A stretch of DNA of 64,000 nucleotides from JANYLB01 sp963837715 (lineage in GTDB: Bacteria > Actinomycetota > Acidimicrobiia > IMCC26256 > JANYLB01). Location: assembly GCA_963837715.1 (NCBI GenBank), contig CAWIOF010000004.1:372001-436000 (forward strand), in the 5' to 3' direction. Under the pieces are notes generated by a model. It made no database searches and was not told the DNA's origin. It worked only from the letters and a program-made list of their open reading frames with translations. Shown here in pieces: positions 58,020-64,000 of this stretch (position 1 is the stretch's first letter; each line of letters opens with the position of its first letter). The position numbers and the translations under genes are program-made.

Positions 58020-60590
58020 GTGTTCAAGCTGACCCTGAAGGGCCTCTTCGCCCACAAGCTGCGGTTCGCACTCACCGCGCTCGCGGTGTTGCTCGGCGTC
58101 TCGTTCCTCTCCGGGACGCTGATCCTCACCGACACCATCAAGCGGACGTTCGACGACCTCTTCGCCAACGTCAACGCGGGAACCGACGCCTACGTGCGCT
58201 CGAGCGACAAGCTCGACTCGCAGCTCGGGACGATCCGACCGAGGATTCCCGCGACGCTGATTCCGGAGATCGGTGGGGTCGATGGCGTCGCGAAGCAGGA
58301 CGGCGTCCCGGTGGTCCAGGGGCAGCTGCAGTTCAGTGCCCAGCTCGTCGACAAGAAGGGCGAGCCGATCGGCGACCCCGGCCAGGGCGCGCCGACCTTC
58401 GGCTTCATCTGGGACGACTTCACCCAGCTGAGTCCGTGGACCATCGACGTCGGCCAGCCGCCGGTCGCGAACGATCAGGTCGTGATCGACCGGGGTTCGG
58501 CCGAGAAGGCGGGTTTCGAGGTCGGCGACACCGTGCGGGTGCTCACCCAGGCCGCGCCGGAGTCGTACACGATCTCGGGAATCGCGAAGTTCGGCACGGC
58601 CGACAACCCCGGGGGAGCGTCGGTGACGCTCTTCACTCCGGCTCAGGCGCAGAAGGTCGCCGCGGCCGAGAACGAGTTCGACGGGATCGCGGTCGCCGGC
58701 GAGGACGGCGTGTCGCAGACCGAGCTCGCGCGCCGGATCCGCGCCGAGATCGACGAACCCAAGATCCAGGTGATCACCGGCGAAACGCTCACGAAGGAGA
58801 ACCAGGACGAGATCCAGAAGAACCTCGCGTTCTTCAACACCTTCCTGTTGATCTTCGCCCTCGTCGCGCTGTTCGTGGGCTGCTTCATCATCTTCAACAC
58901 GTTTTCGATCATCGTGGCGCAACGGACGAAGGAGATGGCCCTCCTGCGCGCGATCGGTGCGTCGGGGCGCCAGGTGATCCTGTCGGTCCTCGGCGAGGCG
59001 TTCGTGGTCGGTCTCGTGGCGTCTGCCGCGGGGCTCGCAGCCGGCATCGTGCTGGCGAGCGGCCTCAAGGCGCTGCTCGCCGGGTTCGGGATCGACATCC
59101 CCGCCGGCGGCACGGTGCTGAACACGAGGACGATCGTGGTCGCACTCGGTGTCGGCACCTTCGTGACCCTCATGTCGTCGGTCTTCCCGGCCCGCAAGGC
59201 GGCACGAGTTCCGCCGGTCGCCGCGATGCGCGACGTGAGCATCGACCAGTCGGGCTACAGCGGTATCCGCATCGTCATCGGCCTGGTGGTCACCGCGCTC
59301 GGTGTGTTGGCCCTCGCGGCCGGCCTCGTCAACGGCGAGATCTCGCTCGTCGGCCTCGGGGCGGTCGTCGTGTTCCTCGGGGTCGCGTTCCTCGGCCCGG
59401 TCATCGCCCGACCGGTGAGCGATCTGATCGGCTGGCCGCTCAAGAAGTTCCGCGGGATCACGGGCGAGCTCGCACGCGAGAACGCATCGCGCAACCCGAA
59501 GCGCACCGCGTCGACCGCGGCTGCGTTGATGATCGGCGTCGCGCTCGTCGCGCTCATCACGATCCTCGCGTCGTCGACCAAGGCTTCGATCGGGGCGACG
59601 ATCGACCAGGCGTTCCGAGCCGACTACATCGTGGCGCCGAAGGCGGGTGGGTTCGGTGGTTCGGGCTTCAGCCCCGAGCTGGCAACCGCGGTGAAGGCAC
59701 TCCCCGAGATCGAGACGGCCACCGGACTGCGCTTCGGCGCGGCCGAGCTCGACGGGAACGGCAAATTCATCATCGCCGCCGATCCCAAGGCACTGAACCA
59801 GCTGTTCGACCTGCGGCCCGCGAACCCGAAGGCGTTCGAGAACCTCGGAGCGGGCGAGATCGCAGTATCGGAGCGGATCGCCGACGAGAAAGGTTGGAAG
59901 ATCGGCGACACGGTCGCGGCGAAGTTCCCGAGCGGCGGCACGACCGACCTCACCGTCGCGGCGAAGTTCGGCGTCGGCCAGCAGGAGGGACTGAGCGACT
60001 ACTTCGTGTCACTCGACACCTTCACCGAGAACTTCCCCGAGCAGTTCGACGCGCAGGTCTACGCGAAGCTCGCGCCGGGTGTCAGCCTGGAAGAGGGCAA
60101 GAAGGCGATGGACGCGGCGATCAAGCCGTACGCCAACGCCGAGGTCGAGGACCAGGCCGAGTTCAAGGCCAAGCAGGCGGCATCGATCGACCAGTTCGTG
60201 AACCTGATCTACGCGCTGCTCTTCCTCGCGGTGATCATCGCGGGCATCGGGATCGCGAACACGCTCGCCCTGTCGATCGTGGAACGGACGCGCGAGATCG
60301 GCTTGCTCCGTGCCGTCGGGATGACGCGGTCGCAGTTGAAGTCGACGATCCGGTGGGAAGCGGTGATCATCGCGATGCTCGGCACCATCCTGGGCCTCGC
60401 CATCGGCCTGGTGTTCGGCTGGGCGATCGTGCAGGCGCTCAAGGACCAGGGCATCAACAAGTTCGCACCACCGGGTCCGCAGCTGATCATCATCGTGCTG
60501 ATCGCCGCGCTGCTTGCCGTGCTGTTCGCGTACTTCCCGGCTCGACGGGCTTCGAAGCTCGACGTGTTGCGCGCGATCTCCAGCGAGTAG
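58020..60590 (+). CDS. FtsX-like ABC permease
   Basis: 856 residues with about eight membrane helices: one at about 18-40, then a large extracytoplasmic domain (about 45-270), three helices (about 275-370), a middle helix pair (about 415-460), a second external domain (about 505-715) and three C-terminal helices (about 730-850). Motifs AQRTKEMALLRAIGAS and VERTREIGLLRAVGMT are FtsX domains. The two FtsX halves form a MacB-like unit in one chain. It is coupled to the ATPase gene and would act as exporter or mechanical transducer for envelope enzymes. Confidence 0.93.
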   Translation: MFKLTLKGLFAHKLRFALTALAVLLGVSFLSGTLILTDTIKRTFDDLFANVNAGTDAYVRSSDKLDSQLGTIRPRIPATLIPEIGGVDGVAKQDGVPVVQGQLQFSAQLVDKKGEPIGDPGQGAPTFGFIWDDFTQLSPWTIDVGQPPVANDQVVIDRGSAEKAGFEVGDTVRVLTQAAPESYTISGIAKFGTADNPGGASVTLFTPAQAQKVAAAENEFDGIAVAGEDGVSQTELARRIRAEIDEPKIQVITGETLTKENQDEIQKNLAFFNTFLLIFALVALFVGCFIIFNTFSIIVAQRTKEMALLRAIGASGRQVILSVLGEAFVVGLVASAAGLAAGIVLASGLKALLAGFGIDIPAGGTVLNTRTIVVALGVGTFVTLMSSVFPARKAARVPPVAAMRDVSIDQSGYSGIRIVIGLVVTALGVLALAAGLVNGEISLVGLGAVVVFLGVAFLGPVIARPVSDLIGWPLKKFRGITGELARENASRNPKRTASTAAALMIGVALVALITILASSTKASIGATIDQAFRADYIVAPKAGGFGGSGFSPELATAVKALPEIETATGLRFGAAELDGNGKFIIAADPKALNQLFDLRPANPKAFENLGAGEIAVSERIADEKGWKIGDTVAAKFPSGGTTDLTVAAKFGVGQQEGLSDYFVSLDTFTENFPEQFDAQVYAKLAPGVSLEEGKKAMDAAIKPYANAEVEDQAEFKAKQAASIDQFVNLIYALLFLAVIIAGIGIANTLALSIVERTREIGLLRAVGMTRSQLKSTIRWEAVIIAMLGTILGLAIGLVFGWAIVQALKDQGINKFAPPGPQLIIIVLIAALLAVLFAYFPARRASKLDVLRAISSE

Positions 60591-60596
60591 CGACCC

Positions 60597-61554
60597 TCAG
60601 CCGTAGGGATTCCAGGCCGCAGGGGCCGAGCGCAGGAACGTCGCCACCCGATCGAGGAAGGCGCCCGGCTCGATGGTGCTGGTGTCGGCACCGACGAGTT
60701 GCAGCGCGGGTTCGAGATCGTCGACGCCGGCGAACGTCCAGTGCGCGTCGGTGGGCTCCGCGGCGGTCAGCTCCTCGGCGAGCGGAGTCAGGTCGACGCG
60801 GGCGCGTGGTCGGCGCGACATGTACCGCACCCACGTCTCGTAGCGGAACACCACCTCGTACCGCGCGCCCTGTTGGTAGACGAGGGTGAAGCGGTCGGTT
60901 GCGTTGTGGATCGCTCCGGGGTGGACGACGCTCGTGCCGATGCGTGTGAACCGGTGGCTGGGGCGGATCGGCCACCCGAGCCGGGACATCCACGACGGCG
61001 AGATCGAGCTCGGCCTCGGGGTGCTCGGTGATCGTGATGCTGCCGTCGGCGAGGCCCGCCTCGGTCGCCGCGAGGTGGGCATCTTCGTCGGCCCAGTGCG
61101 CGCGGTAGCGCTCGGGGTGGTCGAGGAGGTCGGGCAGGCGTTCGAGCAGCTCCGGGTACCCGGCGCCGTCACCCGTCCCGTTCCCCGCGAGCTCGGCGAT
61201 CGTCCATGCGATCCGGGCCGAGTCGCGGGCCGCGAACGTGGCGAAGTCGCCGGCCCGGGCGAGGTCGACGAGCTGGTCGCGTCGCCGCATCGCGTCGTCG
61301 GGTTCGACGAGCGCGTACATGCTCACGAGGCCGTCCTGGTCGACGTGGTTGTTCGACACCACGTCGGCCGTCACGTGGTGGTCGGCCCGGTCGAGGTAGT
61401 GGAACGCGATCTGGGCCGAGAGGTCGTCCTGGAGCGCGGCGGGCGTTGGCGTCCCCGGCCAGTGGGAGAGCGTGAGCACCGTGTCGGCCTGGGGTGAGCC
61501 GTCGACGATCACGTTCGGGATGCCGTCGAGCTCACCGTACGGGACGTACCGCAT
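60597..61554 (-). pseudogene. DUF6687-like protein, frameshifted
   Basis: About 318 residues in two frames. The first (from ATG 61554) reads MRYVPYGELDGIPNVIVDGS, then TLSHWPGTPTP and DVVSNNHVDQDGLVSMYAL. Near 60975-60985 the frame changes by one base; the second frame continues RFTRIGTSVVHPGAIHNATD and ends at 60597. Removing one C from the CCC of GATGTCCCGGCT on the minus strand restores one frame. The family name is tentative. The start is leaderless (TACGGT, 61561-61566, 6 nt upstream). Confidence 0.8.
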
Positions 61555-61560
61555 GCCCAG

Positions 61561-61566
61561 ACCGTA
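61561..61566 (-). promoter_or_regulatory. -10 box before frameshifted gene
   Basis: Minus-strand TACGGT ends 6 nt before ATG 61554. Confidence 0.5.
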
Positions 61567-61608
61567 CCCACCCCCGGCCGACCTCCAGCTCCCCCGCTGC
61601 GTTCGGCG

Positions 61609-61635
61609 CGTTTCGGTTCTCATGCGACCGAAACG
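61609..61635 (-). terminator. Hairpin after purE
   Basis: CGTTTCGGT, 9-nt loop, ACCGAAACG; 9-bp perfect stem, 28 nt past the purE stop in the minus direction. Confidence 0.65.
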
Positions 61636-61663
61636 TGACGAACTCCGGAGCCGGGGCGGGCGG

Positions 61664-62164
61664 CTAGTACTGGTCGCGGAGCTTGGCGTCCTTCTCGAGG
61701 ACGACGGTGGCGGTGTCGCGCGTGCGGGCGGCGACGAGGTCGCGCAGGGTCGGGTTCGACGTCCCGAGGATCCGGACCGCGAGCAGGCCTGCGTTCTGGG
61801 CGTTCCCGACGGCCACCGTGGCGACCGGGACCCCGGCCGGCATCTGCACGATCGACAGCAGGGAGTCGAGGCCGTCGAGCTGCGCGAGCGGGACCGGCAC
61901 GCCGATCACGGGAAGGGGTGTCATCGACGCGGTCATCCCGGGGAGGTGCGCGGCGCCACCAGCACCGGCGACGATCACCCGCAGGCCCCGGTCGACGGCG
62001 GTGGTCGCGTACTCCACCATCCACTCCGGGGTGCGGTGGGCCGACACGATCCGGACCTCGAACGGCACCGAGAACTCCTCGAGCACGTCGATCGCGGCCT
62101 GCATCACGGGCAGATCCGAATCACTTCCCATGATGATCCCGACGAGCGGGGTGCCCTGAGCCAC
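61664..62164 (-). CDS. purE: 5-(carboxyamino)imidazole ribonucleotide mutase
   Basis: 166 residues. The phosphate-binding motif is GSDSDLPVM near residue 13, with SAHRTPEWM and GAGGAAHLPGM. This is the class I enzyme that moves the carboxylate of N5-CAIR to CAIR in purine synthesis. The GTG has TAACGT ending 6 nt upstream on the minus strand. purK is not beside it, which is unusual but not rare. Confidence 0.95.
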   Translation of the reverse strand: MAQGTPLVGIIMGSDSDLPVMQAAIDVLEEFSVPFEVRIVSAHRTPEWMVEYATTAVDRGLRVIVAGAGGAAHLPGMTASMTPLPVIGVPVPLAQLDGLDSLLSIVQMPAGVPVATVAVGNAQNAGLLAVRILGTSNPTLRDLVAARTRDTATVVLEKDAKLRDQY

Positions 62165-62170
62165 GCAATG

Positions 62171-62180
62171 ACGTTAGCGT
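62171..62180. promoter_or_regulatory. Overlapping divergent -10 boxes (purE/NMO)
   Basis: ACGTTAGCGT: minus strand TAACGT (6 nt to GTG 62164), plus strand TAGCGT (6 nt to ATG 62187). They share the central TA. The two start codons are only 22 bp apart, so both transcripts are leaderless and each -35 lies inside the other gene. Confidence 0.65.
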
Positions 62181-62186
62181 GCCGCG

Positions 62187-63152
62187 ATGCAGACCCCCCT
62201 GACCGACCTGCTCGAGATCGAGTACCCCGTGATGCTGGCGGGCATGGGCGGTGTCTCGTACCACGCGCTCGTCGGTGCGGTCTCGGAGGCCGGAGGGTTC
62301 GGGTGTCTCGGCGCGTCGACGATGCAGCCCGAGGAGATCGTCAGCGAGATCCGTGCCGTGCGCCAACGCACCGCGAAGCCGTTCGGGGTCGACCTGCTCA
62401 CCGCGTTGCCGGCCGAGATGATGACGAACGTCGAGAACCTGATCCGCGAAGGCGCGTCGGTGTTCGTCGCGGGGCTCGGGGTGCCGCGCGACGCGGTCGA
62501 GCTCTGCCACGAACACGGCGTGCTGGTCGCGAACATGTGCGGCAAGGTCCGCCACGCGCTCACCGCGGTCGAAGCGGGGTGCGACTTCGTGATCGCGCAG
62601 GGCACCGAGGCCGGTGGTCACACCGGAACCGTCGCGACGATGCCCTTGGTCCCCCAGATCGTCGACGCGGTCGGTGCCCGTGTCCCGGTCGTCGCGGCGG
62701 GCGGCATCTTCGACGGCCGGGGTCTGGCCGCCGCGCTCGCGCTCGGTGCCGCGGGCGTGTGGATCGGCACGCGGTTCATCGCGACCCCCGAAGCGCGAGC
62801 CGTGCCGGGGTACAAGGACGCGCTGGTCCGCACCGCCGAAGACGGCACGGTGGTGAGCCGGGCCTTCACCGGCAAGACACTGCGCGCCGTCCGCAACGCC
62901 CAGACCCAGCACTTCGAAGAGCACCCCGACGAGCTGCACCCGTTCCCGCAACAGCTGTTCACCGCGATGAACGGCGGCTGGATGCACCTCGGCGGCGACG
63001 AGCACACCGCGGTCGACCCCGATCGCGAGTGCTACCCGGCCGGCCAGGGCGTGGGTGCGATCGACGACCTCGAGCCTGCGGGTGAGATCGTGCGTCGGAT
63101 CGTCGCCGAAGCCGACGCCGTGCTCGCCCGGCTCGAAAGCGTCCGGGCCTGA
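62187..63152 (+). CDS. Nitronate monooxygenase family flavoprotein
   Basis: 321 residues. PVMLAGMGGVSYHALVGAV at the start, IAQGTEAGGHTGTVA with the catalytic His, and VAAGGIFDGRG/GVWIGTRFIATPEA for FMN. Unlike the paralog at 21560 it keeps the GGHTG motif, so it is probably a true NMO or enoyl-reductase-like enzyme. Leaderless ATG start sharing its promoter with purE. It ends at a triple repeat before gmd. Confidence 0.9.
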   Translation: MQTPLTDLLEIEYPVMLAGMGGVSYHALVGAVSEAGGFGCLGASTMQPEEIVSEIRAVRQRTAKPFGVDLLTALPAEMMTNVENLIREGASVFVAGLGVPRDAVELCHEHGVLVANMCGKVRHALTAVEAGCDFVIAQGTEAGGHTGTVATMPLVPQIVDAVGARVPVVAAGGIFDGRGLAAALALGAAGVWIGTRFIATPEARAVPGYKDALVRTAEDGTVVSRAFTGKTLRAVRNAQTQHFEEHPDELHPFPQQLFTAMNGGWMHLGGDEHTAVDPDRECYPAGQGVGAIDDLEPAGEIVRRIVAEADAVLARLESVRA

Positions 63153-63160
63153 GCGGCGCC

Positions 63161-63208
63161 TCTGATCAACGACGCCTCAGATCAACGACGCCTCTGATCA
63201 ACGACGCC
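63161..63208 (+). repeat. Three tandem 16-bp repeats at gmd 3' end
   Basis: TCTGATCAACGACGCC at 63161-63176 and 63193-63208, with TCAGATCAACGACGCC between. The last unit contains the gmd stop codon (63198-63200) and its final Arg codons, so the other two are copies of the gmd tail. Confidence 0.85.
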
Positions 63209-64000
63209 CGGAGTCGAGCTGTTCCTGCTCGGCCTTGAGGTCGGATTCGTACATCATCCGCACGAGGTCTTCGAACGAGACCTTCGGCTTCCAACCGAGC
63301 TTCTCCGCGGCCTTGGTCGCGTCGCCCATGAGCAGGTCGACCTCGGCCGGGCGTTCGAACCGGGAGTCGTGGCTCACGAACGACTCCCATTCGTCGTAGC
63401 CGGCGATGCGGCTCGCGATGTCGAGGAACTCTCGACCGGTGTGGGTCTCGCCCGTTGCGATCACGTAGTCGTCGGGCTCGTCCTGCTGGAGCATCATCCA
63501 CATGGCTTCGACGTAGTCGCCCGCGTAGCCCCAGTCGCGTGAGAAGCCGAGGTTGCCGAGGCTGATCCGATCCTGGAGGCCGAGCTTGATCTTCGCGAGC
63601 GCGGTGGTGACCTTGCGGGTGTAGAACTCGAGGCCCCGTCGGGGTGACTCGTGGTTGAAGAGGATCCCGCTCGACGCGTGCAGGCCGTAGGCCTCGCGGT
63701 AGTTCACGGTCATGTCGTGGCCGAACACCTTGGCGACGCCGTAGGGCGAGCGGGGGTGGAACGGGGTGGATTCGTCCTGCGGGGTCGCGCGGACCTTGCC
63801 GAACATCTCCGACGACGACGCCTGGTAGAAGCGGATCGGGTTGTTGGTGACGCCACCGACGATCCGCACCGCCTCGAGCATCCGCAGCACGCCGAGACCG
63901 GTGATCTCCGCGGTGAGCTCGGCCTGGCGGAAGGAGAGTTGCACGAAGCTGATCGCGCCGAGGTTGTAGACCTCGTCGGGTTGGACCTGCTCCATGGCGG
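63198..64000 (-). CDS. gmd: GDP-mannose 4,6-dehydratase, partial
   Basis: The C-terminal 267 or so residues are in the window; the N-terminus with the NAD motif lies beyond 64000. The catalytic set is seen in SSSEMFG (Ser/Glu) and SPYGVAKVFGH (Tyr-x-x-x-Lys); NHESPRRGLEF and the VDLLMGDATKA end are typical. It makes GDP-4-keto-6-deoxymannose for surface glycans such as GDP-fucose or GDP-rhamnose. The gene on the same strand upstream may be a partner epimerase. Confidence 0.95.
   Translation of the reverse strand, partial: AMEQVQPDEVYNLGAISFVQLSFRQAELTAEITGLGVLRMLEAVRIVGGVTNNPIRFYQASSSEMFGKVRATPQDESTPFHPRSPYGVAKVFGHDMTVNYREAYGLHASSGILFNHESPRRGLEFYTRKVTTALAKIKLGLQDRISLGNLGFSRDWGYAGDYVEAMWMMLQQDEPDDYVIATGETHTGREFLDIASRIAGYDEWESFVSHDSRFERPAEVDLLMGDATKAAEKLGWKPKVSFEDLVRMMYESDLKAEQEQLDSGRR

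Noticed and set aside
57899..60889. Long plus-strand frame inside the FtsX permease
   Set aside because: Out of frame with a clear membrane permease; extremely Arg-rich and without hydrophobic segments.
63161..63208. CRISPR array
   Set aside because: The 16-bp units are directly abutting without spacers and copy the end of gmd. No other repeat-spacer pattern was found in the window.

Overview
The window is about 64 kb of uniformly GC-rich DNA (roughly 70% by eye), densely packed with short gaps and many 1-4 nt start/stop overlaps. It has one tRNA and no rRNA, insertion sequence, phage gene or CRISPR array. GTG starts are frequent. Gene content (SCO6745-type protein, RDD protein, SigE-type ECF sigma, neocarzinostatin-like domain, an Rpf-like cell-wall lysozyme, an NlpC/P60 hydrolase with coiled coil, Baeyer-Villiger monooxygenases, P450) points to an actinomycete, most likely class Acidimicrobiia. 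The class is an inference from gene content; no rRNA is present to settle it.

Layout. 0.1-9.3 kb: stress protein, hydroxyacid dehydrogenase/cupin pair, ureidoglycolate lyase-like protein, epoxide-hydrolase-like enzyme, a nonapeptide-repeat protein coupled to an RDD protein, K+ channel, zinc alcohol dehydrogenase, acyl-CoA ligase, SCO6745 protein. 9.3-19.1 kb: cell-wall hydrolase, diguanylate cyclase, then an ECF sigma locus (SOD-like secreted protein, sigma factor, candidate anti-sigma, neocarzinostatin-like membrane protein, ABC exporter), ammonium transporter and tRNA-Arg(ACG). 19.3-23.9 kb: membrane proteins, phosphatase, nitronate monooxygenase, acetyltransferase/glycosyltransferase pair. 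24.1-33.0 kb: an oxidative catabolism island (BVMO with its TetR, FAD oxidoreductase, epoxide hydrolase, P450, hydrolase, second flavin monooxygenase). 33-44 kb: fructosamine kinase-like protein, degenerate EAL protein, orphan ParA, TauD-like dioxygenase, a four-gene coupled operon, and a minus-strand operon with SsuD. 44.2-48.3 kb: frameshifted phosphonate monoester hydrolase/sulfatase, Gfo/Idh/MocA oxidoreductase, PmoA-like protein and cupin. 48.3-64 kb: AurF-like diiron enzyme and TetR, coiled-coil protein, Rpf-like protein, ABC1 kinase, Fpg/Nei glycosylase, Lgt, MacB-type ABC exporter, a second frameshifted gene, PurE, nitronate monooxygenase and the 3' part of gmd.

Three patterns run across genes. 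(1) Four intergenic copies of an ~86-bp element (541, 6762, 15215, 49975) share constant flanks but carry a 6-bp stem whose two arms change together in every copy; three lie between convergent genes. (2) Three near-identical bipartite promoter-like sites (TGTCACCC, 15-16 bp, GCGTCTGTCGG) stand before the SOD-like gene, in front of or inside the sigma gene's own 5' end, and before the ABC exporter, defining a local ECF regulon. (3) Around twenty genes have a -10-like hexamer (TANNNT or a near match) ending 5-9 nt before the start codon and no Shine-Dalgarno sequence, indicating widespread leaderless transcription; in two places one ANNNTANNNT core appears to serve divergent genes in both directions.

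Two genes (44234-45825 and 60597-61554) are each broken by a single-base indel in a G/C-rich run; because both halves are otherwise well conserved, sequencing or assembly error is as likely as true pseudogenes.
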